NCBI RefSeq assembly: GCF_000003815.2
Contig: NC_049981.1
Span: 14,961,425 to 15,025,424 of the forward strand
Origin: Branchiostoma floridae
Lineage: Eukaryota > Chordata > Leptocardii > Amphioxiformes > Branchiostomatidae
Length of the DNA: 64,000 nt
Direction of reading: 5' to 3'
The position numbers were made by a program, and so were the translations under genes. How positions within the stretch are numbered: position 1 is the first letter of the stretch; each line of letters opens with the position of its first letter. The notes beneath the pieces are model-generated. The model searched no databases. It was given only the letters and a program-made list of their open reading frames with translations, and was not told where the DNA came from. Below, in pieces: positions 1 to 10,891 of the stretch.

Positions 1-483
1 TGTATCTTTTGACATGGATATGCTATGGTCTTGATTTTTGGTGGCACATAGCTTGTGGTGTAAGGAAGAAGTGTTGTATGTTTGGGCCCTCTAGCAGCTT
101 GCTCTAGAACTGCTGGGGCATTCTGGTCAAAATCTTCCAAGGAGCAAAAAAGAGCAACTGTGACCATTGCTGTCACCTCTGTATGGTGTGAACCATTATA
201 TACACATTGAGATACAATGTATGTGCCAGGTGCAGGTGTAACAATAGGAAATAAAAATGAAATGGTGAGGACACCAGAAAGGTGTAGTTTTGGATCTCAC
301 TGTTTACCATAGGTAGATATATAACTTAAGAACAATGATGGAATAATTTTGCCAAACGTCAAACCATATCAACCCCCACAACACACCATACGCACCATCA
401 CAAAACAAAATATTTCAAGCAGGTTTGAGTTTTCAGACTCTTGTTTTAACAAGCGGCTGGTTGGTACCGGTGTCCCTACATAG
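1..483. other. Upstream intron of the repeat-exon gene; nothing else seen
   Basis: No exon was recognised here. It lies 5' of the first visible exon of the plus-strand gene that follows, which has no start codon or leader exon in the window, so this stretch is most simply an intron of a gene that begins outside. Confidence 0.5.
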
Positions 484-2265
484 GAGTTAAGAAATGCCAG
501 AAGTGCTGAGCATAAGAAGAAAGGTGGAATGGACATGGGCCTTCTGAACTCCATGTTAAACCTCAAACCAACCATTGAGCCTGTGGATCTTCCTGAAGCC
601 GTGGTAAGTGCAAAGGGTGGGGACGGGGTTTTCAGGATATAGACATGTAGTCCTATTCTAACAGCTTAAGTAAAAAAAACAAGAAGGGAAAGAAAAAAAA
701 TCACAGAAAGAAGACAGAAACAAAGAATGCAAAGTAAAAAAGGGAATAGATGCCAGGTAGAAAGGTTGTAAGATTGGAGCTACGTTTTGATTTCACACTT
801 GTCAGATTTGACCGCTTGCACAAACTGTCCCAAGTCTATTATTCACTATGGTCAACTCACGGATTTCATTCTTACTTGGTTCCAGGCCGTCACAGCACAG
901 GAGAATTTCCGAGACAAGCTTGGGAAAAGAAAGAACAAGAAGGGCAACGAAGTGGACATGGGTCTACTGAACTCTTTCCTCAACTTGGAACCCACAATTG
1001 AACCTATAGACCTTCCTAATGAAGTAGTTAGTACTGTTGCTATGTACTCATTACCTTCGCATTGTGTACTTCTCATACCATAGCCACGTTCATCGAAGAG
1101 TAACAGGAAGTTAAGCTTTGGACTGGAAGTTAAGTTCAGAGATGGACACCAAGGCCATGAATTCTAGCCAGAGGAGGTTATTTCCATATGCTGGTCGCCA
1201 TAGAGTGGCAGCAGAAGGCAAATGTTATATCAATAAAATAAAACCTTATTTACATAGCTAATGAACTTCAATTCAACAAGACATACGAAAAATTCTATAC
1301 CTCACTCTATACCTCACGCATCAGATTTTTTAAACTCCGTGTAACTTGTGTCTTTTTCTGCCATGCTTTGCTAGGCTGTTACTGCAGCTGTATATCACAG
1401 GGATAACTTCAAGGGAGAAGAAAAGAAAGGCAACAGCGTTGACATGGATCTGCTTAACTCCTTCCTCAACTTGAAACCTACCGTCGAACCTGTCGACCTG
1501 CCTGAGGCTGTGGTAAGTACAGTATATTGAGAATAAGTTAAGTCCCTGTCACACATACCTGACCATTCCGACCTTCTCCAGATCATTGTTGTGAGTTAGT
1601 ACTGAGGAAGTCATCTGTGGTTGGAAATCGATCAGCGACGTTGCCTACTAGTCTATAAAGTCTTCTATGCCAGCTGACTAAAATGTAAAAAAGCCAGGAA
1701 AGTCATATCATTCTTAGATGCGATCAGAAGTGTGAACTGGAGCTGGAAGAGGATAGATTACAGGCTACTCCCTAAAAAGCACCAACCTTGTTTGGGGAGT
1801 GGTTGGGAGTCATGGGAAGGTCATGACCATTTAAAATCCTAATCAACGATGCTGTTTTATGGTCAAATATATATGTGTCTGCTTTTGTTGCAGAAAGTAA
1901 CGGCCGCTCCAATGTTCCGAGAAGTAAAAGAACAAGGCAAAGGTAAGCCTAATGATTTATTCCAAACAGATAATAGCTGCTCAACATATACATATGATGT
2001 CTCGCATGGCAACTTGTAACGTTCCATGTTCTATATAGAAAAGTATAATCTACGTACTCTAAAAAAGACTGACTAGTACAGGATGGTTCTATATACTTGA
2101 AGTCTTTACGTGGAATTTCCAGGCACTTTCTAATTTATCTATATACTGCTCTTTATTCTTGTAACTCTTACAGAGAGCAATGTTCACCATCGTGAAGAGC
2201 ATAACGCATTGAATAGGATAATAGACGGGCTGCTGGAGAGCGTGGATAAAGTACTGGAGGAGTAA
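484..2265 (+). CDS. 3' part of an unrecognised gene made of tandemly repeated exons
   Basis: Five exons fit by splice signals and phase: 484-603, 886-1026, 1375-1512, 1894-1942 and 2174-2265 (stop TAA 2263-2265). The first three are copies of one unit of 40, 47 and 46 codons. Each starts and ends in phase 0 and ends with the pattern VDMxLLNSxLNLxPTxEPxDLPxxV, preceded by a basic KKxGN stretch. Because the copies are phase-symmetric, any one can be skipped without shifting frame. Exon 4 keeps the unit's start (KVTAAPMFRE), and exon 5 gives an acidic amphipathic tail ending VDKVLEE. The visible part is 179 codons; the 5' end is outside the window. No signal peptide or known domain is visible, and I do not recognise the family. 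A secreted or cytoplasmic repeat protein would both be compatible. An AATAAA lies about 380 bases after the stop. Confidence 0.7.
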
Positions 2266-2645
2266 TCTGTTCACCGGGGCTACAAGCAGGGTTTCTTCGG
2301 CACTGTAAGCTTCTATCCCCGCCAGGCTAACTATGCCAAGTGCGGTGATTTCGCCCTCCTGAATTCAATAACAGTAATAACAGTTCTAAGGATCTTCCTC
2401 AGGGGGGCGAGGCAAAATTTCGAATTCATCGGGGTATGTTCGTCTTTGTACAGAGGAGCTGGCCTTTGTGGGCCATGGCAACAGTTTGGTTTTCAGATTA
2501 TGTTTAGCATAGAAAACGTGTTTAGATATCGGTTTCTACTTACTTATTGGATAATGATTCCAGTGTGTAGGACTGCACAGATAGTATAATAGTAATAGGT
2601 TTATTGCAAATCACTGCCCAGGGGATAGCAACATGTCACAAGGTA

Positions 2646-2651
2646 AATAAA
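2646..2651 (+). promoter_or_regulatory. Candidate poly(A) signal of the repeat-exon gene
   Basis: AATAAA about 380 bases past the stop of the plus-strand gene, followed by an A-rich run. It fits the 3' end of that gene, but A-rich chance matches are common here. Confidence 0.4.
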
Positions 2652-2883
2652 AAAAACAAGGACGGTGGTTCTAGTTTCATATACTAATTGAATCTGAATC
2701 CAAGTAAGTTTAAAATAACTTGATAGGGGCCACTTTTTCAATAATATATTGATGGAGTTTTAAACATTTGGAGTTGGACTGTGAGTACGGATTATCTTTA
2801 GCTTGAGTCAAAAAGGTGACCTATGGCTACGGTTAAAAATACGATTAGTCAAACATTAGTCTACAAGCGATTACTAGTAATCG

Positions 2884-2889
2884 TTTATT
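2884..2889 (-). promoter_or_regulatory. Candidate poly(A) signal of the TRIM gene
   Basis: TTTATT on the plus strand is AATAAA on the minus strand, about 500 bases beyond the TRIM stop at 3396. The two flanking genes converge here. Confidence 0.35.
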
Positions 2890-3395
2890 GTTTTCATTAC
2901 TTTTTAGTAATTTTACTGTAGAAAGTAAAACACGGATGTGTTCTCAGCGTTGTTGTTGTCTTTCATGTTTTGAGTGTCTACTACCCATATTCATACTATA
3001 TCAATATATAAAACATAGCGCTCATGCAACCTAACATTCCGAAAGGAACCAAAACACCGAAATAAGGCACAGCCTAATCACCAAAGGAGAGATCACGTGA
3101 TACCAGTATCTGCTAGCAGGGTGTAACTGGTGGAGCATATCTATGGGCCGTACATTCTACCGTGAACCCATCAAAGCAAGCTTAAATATCTTGTTTCAGG
3201 CAGCCAACTGTGATTGAAGCTATGCAGACATATATTTCATTTAATTAACGATAGTGTTCCGCACTGTGGTTTAGTCTAGAACTAGTTATACTTATCATAT
3301 GTATGCACCTATACATCTCAAAACTCGGACCCTACCGACAGTTGGATACCCCTACTAGGTAAAATCTAAGCATGGCACTTGATAAGCAGAAAAAG

Positions 3396-6091
3396 TCATC
3401 TGAAGTACATTGGGAACAGAAACACACAGCATGCTCCAGTGTCTGCCACCACTACCCTATCATCACTGGTCAGGTCTATCGCCCGCGGCCACTGCAACTT
3501 CTCCCTGTCTGACGCTATGACCCTGAGGAATCTTCCGGACGAGTCGAACATCTGTATCTTGTGGTTGCCCGAGTCCGCCACAATGATGTTCCCCATGTTG
3601 TCCGTGCAGACTCCCGTGGGGTGGTACAGCTGGCCGTCACCGTTACCGAATGAACCGAACTCGAAGTCAAACCGTCCACAAGAATCAAACACCTTGACGC
3701 TTTCCTTGGTGGCCAAGGTCACCACGATGTTCCCATTGGTCGGATCCGTTGCTATGGAGCATGACGTAGACCTGCCGGGGTTGTCGTCTGCTGAAAAGGT
3801 CGCCACGCGTTTTCCCTGGGAAAGTGAAAGAGAATTACAAATACATGGAGATAGTTCATGGTTTGAAGTGCACACGTGTAGATTGATGCATTTATTACCG
3901 TATTTATCATTATCCTAGGAAAATTCGTCTTTACCGTGCATCGACCTTGCAGCAATGCCCCACAAATAGCAATTTTCGGGCAAAAGTGCTTTCAATGAGG
4001 GTCTCTTTTCACCAAAAATAACGTTTCCACTAAATGTCAACTGAGCATGTCAGTCAGTGATAGGTATTCCTTTCCACTGGAAACATTTAATTGTCCGGAA
4101 AACAATGTTTAGACAAGCGCCTGTCTTAGAAGAGTCATATCGCCCCCCAATCGTATGAAAAACTCCGAAACGAGATCTTAATTATGTACCTGTGGATCTA
4201 GAATGTACACATTTCCAGAATTCTCGTCCACAATGGCGATGTTTCCATCCGGGCACTCTGTGATGTCAGCCTTACGTAAGAAGGGGATCCCAAGGCGCAT
4301 GCTCCGATGAAGGTACCCATATTTGCTGTACTCTTGTAGAACCATGCACGACTCTTTCGGGGAGCTGCCTATAACAACCAGAAATAAAATTATATCAGTT
4401 AAACATGGGAAAAGTTGCAACTATCATCTAGACAATAAGCGTTTCAGAGCGGTGGTAACTTTTTAATGCCTATTTCAATCATATATATGTACATGGAATT
4501 ATTATTTTTTTCAATCAGTATTTTTATCATCTTCAACATTTACTGTATTTCTTGTGTATGAAGTGCTCTCACCTTTATCATTATGTATGTGTTATGTGCA
4601 TATGGTATTATCTGTGAAATGTAACAAATGTATAACTGTTCGGAAATAATCTCTTATGTTAGAATTCTATAAAGGCAAACCTAAGACGATGATGTGGTTC
4701 TCATACTCCCGGAAGGTCATCGCCCTGACGTTCACATCCTCAAAAAAGATCCTCTGCTGAAACACTCCGTTCAAGTCGAACACCTGGATGGTCGCCCTCT
4801 GCAGCCCGCAGTCCAGAACGAACACGTCTCCGTCTTCCGAGACGGCGATCCTTTCCGGAGAGCAGAACTCTCCATCTCCTGTTCCCCTCTCACCGAAAGG
4901 ATTTTTGGGACGAACTGGCAACCGTGTCGGTACGGACATTGATGTCGGCACGGGCTCGAGGAGCAGACTCTCCACCTCGTGGAATAGTTCGTCACTTTCC
5001 GTATCGCCTCCGGTGGCGCCCGATGATTGCCGAGTAACCTCTTCGGAAACTGTCTGATCAGGTTGTGACGTTTTGTTGTCAGTTTGTGTGTTGATCGGGC
5101 TGTTTGGAACAGCAACAGCCTCCAGTGTGAAGAAGCTCTCATTGTCGTGTGGGGAGCCGCCATTTTTCTTGCCTTTGTCTGCATCAATTGCCGTCTCTTC
5201 AATGAATCCCAGTTTAAAGTTGGCCAGTGGGACTTGCATCGCACGGAAAACGACGTTCAAGGTTGGAATGGTCAGGTCATTTTCAAAGTCATCGATTGCC
5301 GTTCTGCCTGTTTGCTTGAGTGTATCTTTTATTGACATCATCTCAACGAGATCCTCTGCTGCAGATGCTTTGTTGACTCGTTCGATGATCGCCATCCGTT
5401 CGGCTAAGTCTTGCTGCACGACTTTCCTACGTTCAGATATCACCTCTATTCTCTTCTTTGCTGCGTCAGAAACTTCTCCCAACAAAGCGTCACGCTCTTT
5501 CTCAATCTCGTCCAAGATCCTCTGAGCACAGAGGCGGATTTGGACGTCGACGTCATGTTTTCTCTCATGGATCTCCTTCTCCGCCATGTCCAGGGTGTCA
5601 AGTTTCGACACGAATTTCCGAAGATTCCGTTTCTCCTCTTCGATCTGACTTTCCATCTCTTCGCGCTTTTGTTGTATTACCTGTCCAATTTTGGTGACGT
5701 CATGCTGATTGTGGTTGAAGATGATGCAATCTGAGCATATGGTGACGTCACAGCGTTTGCAGAAGTACTTCAGTTGTTCCCCTTCGTGTTCTTGACACAG
5801 CTTCCTTCCGGCTCCCACAATTCCCAGCGACTGCCTCTGCGCTTCCAGGATATCGCGGAAGCTTCCGATCCAGAAGTTATCGCCGAGCCCTTTCACTCCT
5901 TCCGGTGGTAGAATAACCTGTCGCCGGCAGTGAGGACAGGAGAACTTCCTCTTGAGTTTCGTGTGGGCTTTTAGGCACCTTTCGCAAAAGGTGTGAGCAC
6001 AGGGAAGGATCTTTGGCTTCTTGTATGGTTCTAAACAAATTCCACAAGAGAGAAAATCCTCTAGTATGGTTTCTGATGGACCACTCGCCAT
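3396..6091 (-). CDS. TRIM protein: RING, B-box, coiled coil and NHL propeller (likely E3 ubiquitin ligase)
   Basis: Three exons, 6091-4681, 4368-4190 and 3815-3396, give 669 codons with matching phases. The N-terminus has a C3HC4 RING (CGIC at about residues 16-19, closing CPHC about residue 55) that would bind E2 enzymes. Next comes a B-box 2 (CQEHEG to HNQHD, about 98-135), then a charged coiled coil of some 130 residues. An acidic Ser/Thr-rich linker follows. From about residue 395 there are NHL repeats with the usual GDGEF, HPTGV, NIIVADSGNHKIQ and WPRAI signatures. About 270 residues fit a six-bladed propeller, which in TRIM2/3/71 binds RNA or protein. The filamin domain of TRIM2/3/71 is absent, so orthology to a named vertebrate TRIM is not claimed. 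The large first exon carries RING to linker, as in many expanded TRIM genes. Substrates cannot be inferred. Confidence 0.88.
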
Positions 6092-9000
6092 ATTTGTTGG
6101 TGCAGTTGATGATCTGTTTTTCTAGAGTTACTGATCCAACTTCAAATCCACATTGAAGTTACCCTATAGAAAAGGAGACATATCTTAAAGTCAACACAAG
6201 TACGTGATATGGTACTACGGTAGACCGACAGTTGCCCACTGAAAATCGTAATAAGAAATACAGAATTAGAATATCAAGACAATAGATACACTGAGAAGGC
6301 ACAAAGTATAATGCACACAATCGTAACAGTTTGTTCTGGTGCCCTCGATACGAAGGTATTAATAATGGGGCGTACGTCACCTTTATGGGCTTAACTATAA
6401 ACTGAAGCCTGCTATAGATATCTACCGCCACGGTGCGAATGTTAACACATTGCCGCCATGTTCATGCACGCCTCACACTTCTGAACATACTACATAGTAA
6501 TCATCCTGCTATTCCGTAACGGCCATTTATATCCCTTTAAACTGGGCCTAAGGTTAAAATCATGACTTAGCTTACACGACACTAGAAATGAACAGTGGTT
6601 GCTAAGTTGGCGCCTTACCTGGTGCATATACGACCTGCAATATTCAGAGGACAACTACACTGCCCAATGCCTAGTGATTCCAGATTGTCAAGCCGCACCA
6701 GTACAAGTGGGCAGTGTTTTGACTAATCTTGCATACCAGATATCTAAGTTGTTAAAACAGGCGCTTGTCACACCGAATTATGTTATCATGACTTCGAGTC
6801 ATGGTTGATCAGGGTTTAATTATTAACGCCCTAGTTGGCGGTTATTGACATTCAAAATGGCTGCCATGGAATATACCATCTCAATGTTAAGGCAGGGCCC
6901 AAGGGATGACCGTTTTTCTGGACTCATTTCATGTATATCCAATACAGTATGATCTTGGCAACAAATAAATGGTATACGACTTTCCTTTACAATATCTGCC
7001 TGGATCTTAGTGTTATATATCTTACATGCCTCATGTGACCACTGCTGTAAGAAGAGTCTGCCAACTACTTCATATTCAATTAATGGTGGGCTTAAATTGT
7101 ATATGCAATATAGTTCCTCTTACAAGGATAATCAGTCTTGTACGGGGTTTTTATACATCATACTTTCTATACACATACGAAGGGGTGGTTGAATAGGACT
7201 GGGTTCTGCTAACACGCAACATCCTGAAATACAATTTGCCAATCGCAAACGAATTTTGTGCTGCCTTTTGCTAAAAACTTCAGTTACACAAAAGTAACAC
7301 CGTTTGTTCTCTCTTCGTCTATTTCTTTAGTTTACGTCTAAAACTGAGAAAAGAACTGCCTTGTTGTATAAGTGGACATACAAAAGATACTGTCCAGAAT
7401 GAAATATACATTGTCTGCTACATTGTCATCTGCTACATTGTTTTATAGTAGCCAGACTGAATATAACCCACCATTCTGCATGCAGAATAAGGCATCGTTT
7501 ATAACGTATCGTTCAATGATTGGCGACTGTTTATAAGTAGCAAATCGCAAAGAACATACCTCTTCAAATGGTGTTCCAAAGAAGTAGAATTATCCAACGT
7601 CTGAGCCTACAAAAGCATTGCAACTGCATACATATATCATCCCTATATCATAACCGCGGCTACATCATTAAATATTTAATACTGACGCCACCTGCGTAGG
7701 ATTCATCACGTTACTATTGATCCTCATGTCGTTTATTGGCTGAGTGAACCACATGGCGAGATGATATAGTCTTAATAACATTTCGTCGCAGTGAGGGTTG
7801 TCAAGATCAAAAATGCTGTGAAAATGATATGTTCCCAGATGGTATGATAAGGATCGTTTGGATATAATTTCAATGCACTACGCCATTTCAGTAACTACGT
7901 AAAACATATATTTGCCCACGTGTATTGCAACATCCAATTTTGCTTGAAGTACACGGAACTGCCATAGTATGTGTGTGTACAAATGCACATAAACACCATA
8001 TGCCACTCTACACGGTTGTTTTTTTTACTGTCTTGACGAAAATTGATTAAATCATTTTCTGGCAGAGAGATTTTACGCGAGGGTTGATGGACAATAAATC
8101 GAGAAACTTGGGCGAAAATCACCAGTCGATAAAACATCAATCTATCTCACTTTTCCATGGCTAGGTTTGGTGGAACAGAACGTTTGAGGGAACGACCGTT
8201 TTGATAAGCACATAGGGAAGAGGTGGTATGAAAACAATTGAAAGCAGAACTTAGTACTTTGTTATAGTGTTGTTATGTGCTTCGATATTTGACTTGACTT
8301 GACTTGATTTGGCTTATAAACAAACGTCCATAGACCTACATACAGAATATGATGATGACTTTAAAAACCAACATATCCTAAAATTGGTACACATCGGATA
8401 TCTAATGTATGTTTATGCAAACTGTCCTGCGTTAACTGACAGTTTAAAACTCAACGAATTTCTACGTAACATCTGCTTGGAGAGGAGTTAAAAGAGTCCT
8501 TTGTCATGTTTGTGGGATCTTCACTACAATGGGTCAGTGCGCGTCAGTTATGTCATCCTGTGTGCTTTGTAAACACTTGTAGGTACACTTATGGCGCAGG
8601 CATCATGCCTGGACATAGGATTTTGGAGGCACACCCAGATTTTGTAACCACTAAAAACCAGCTTTGCGCCTGCATGGACTACATATACAGCACATGGTAT
8701 ACGTAAAGTTACCGTGCGAATTTACATGTGCGGTTGCATTCGTGGTAGGATGTCGTACGATTTTAATCGTACGGCTTTGTCGTACGGCTGTTACAGAACC
8801 AACCACCGACATTGAGCAAAGAAACCTTTTTACACCGCATAGTTGAATCTGTTGGGGGACTGTAAGAATTATGTCTGTTTATCAACTACACGTAACTCAT
8901 ACATGCCCCCCCCCCCCCCCCCAGAAAAGGATTGTCGGTGCTAATTACAAGAACAGACAATTATTCACATCAGCGGTGCATCTTAAGGCTCGTGCCTCTG

Positions 9001-10770
9001 TAAAAATCACACCTGTCCCGAACAACGCTGAACATTTTAACGGTTGTAAAGAACGTGTTTTTGGTATAAAACTAATAAAGACATTCGTGTCACGTCTCTC
9101 ACAGTATGTCTGGAGCACTATAAAAGACGCGACACAAGTTCCCATTTCTCAAAAGGGATCTGTTGTGATCTGTTTAAACAACAAAACGGTCTTATCAAGA
9201 TGTCTTCGTTTCCTGTTTCTCTACTATTGTTGCGTAATACACAGTGCTGTCTTTAAGCTTTGTTTCAGGAGGCCCTTGAAATATTGCATCCAGACACATA
9301 AAGTTGAACAGCGATTAAACAATCATAATTTTTACTAGCCAAATGTTTGAAATAACGTCTCCTTACCTTACGAGGCTGTGACCTGCTGTGTTAATGCCAA
9401 CGTCTGTGTGAAGCGATGTACTCCACATTATACTATACGTCTGTTTTTCCCTTTTAAATCCCTTGTGCGGGCCTCACCATTGGAAAGGTTGAACTCAGCC
9501 AGCTAGACTGACCTTTTTGGAGGTCAGCATTGTTTGTGTGGCTGGATCAGGCCGAGGGGGGGGGGGGGGTGTGGTGCAGGCAAAACCCGTTTTACAACTT
9601 CTGGCGGAGCAAATCGTTATACTATAGCGGGGGATCTGTAATTTGTGGACAATTTAATTTTATAAGGAGTTGCAGGGAAACCAATAAAAAGAGTAGTCAT
9701 ATGGTACTAAATTGAAGGTAATATATATTCAGTACACAATACACCATTTGGCAGCGGATACCACTTTTAGACCATACAGGGCCAATTCAGGAGTTGATAC
9801 GGGGAGTAAAAACTACCCCTCTTCTTGGCATAATGAAAGTTCCCTCATAATCTAATTGTCTGTCGATTCAATGACCAGAAATGGCCTACTTTTATAGTCA
9901 CATCTGTATTATTGGTAAGATTTTATTAAATAAAAGGGTTTTACTATCAGTGACGGATACTAGCTATAGACACAATTTAGATTAAGTTAATATCACTTTT
10001 AACTATTCAACGACCATTGAATATACAGTTGATCTTTAAAATACACACAGGCTAGTTATGTGACATAAGTTCACCTCCATGCGACACAAACTGTACCGCC
10101 GACGCCAACTTAGTTATGCCATGCCTTGCCTCCACAAATCTTCAAGCAGATGTAAGGTTGTGTTTTACGTGACACTGTACTTCGCATGTGCGTGTCAGTT
10201 CATGGTTTTCGGTGGACAATGGAGCTATATTAAACATGTTTGCTCCTACATATCTTTTGAAAATGACAAAGAAGCGAGGAAAAGCCTAATCTGATTAATT
10301 GATATACTTCTTGTGCTAGCTAATGTATACTGTATCTGCAAAATGTTCTTGTTGTGACCTGTGCTTAACCAAGTGTCATCCATTCATTATCATTGAAGTG
10401 GTATGATGACCCGAGAATTCGTGATGAGACTGTAAAATGTAGGCTTAAAGTCACGAGGCCACGATTTACCGTCTCGTGACCACTTGTTAAGTGTTTAGCC
10501 CAGTCCTATCGGCTGAAAGGCTTGGAGTAGCCACCTTTCCTTTTGGTGCAAATTCAGCGTATATTTTTATATCTAGAATGGCGAGTATTCACACCATGAC
10601 GTGATTGGGTTAATGCAAACACTCTACATTATGCCATGACCATTTTGCTGTCTCTCTATCTGGTGTTCAGTTCGCATTCATTGTAACTTATGGTACAAGC
10701 CCCCTGGAGCTTTGAACAAAAGCCTGTTAGTCACATGCTTTGCGCATGGTGCACACAGACACAGAGGGGA
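6092..10770. other. Intergenic region without a recognisable gene
   Basis: About 4.7 kb of AT-rich sequence. Short open frames here have no recognisable domains or plausible splice partners. It holds a C17 homopolymer at 8906-8922, a G run at 9556-9569 and a small hairpin around the two TCGTACGA motifs near 8755-8775. It should contain the 5' flank of the minus-strand TRIM gene at its left end and the promoter of the C1q gene at its right end. Confidence 0.6.
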
Positions 10771-10773
10771 CGG

Positions 10774-10779
10774 TATAAA
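10774..10779 (+). promoter_or_regulatory. TATA box of the C1q gene
   Basis: A TATAAA in a GC-rich context lies 118 bases upstream of the start codon at 10892, a normal spacing for a short 5' UTR. Confidence 0.5.
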
Positions 10780-10891
10780 ACAAAAGGCCATGCGACTGGC
10801 GTCATTTCTTCAACTTTCCAAACGTGGATTGTGCTCAACTTAGCGAGGTCTCTCCACATCCTGTACTTATTTTGATTCCTGTTCAGTGAAA

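Noticed and set aside
5073-5525. 150-codon plus-strand frame
   Set aside because: Antisense shadow of the coiled-coil region of the TRIM exon; no independent start context or domain.
8940-9338. 155-codon frame beginning near the C17 run
   Set aside because: Amino-acid composition and lack of splice partners or domains look like chance; no homologous pattern recognised.
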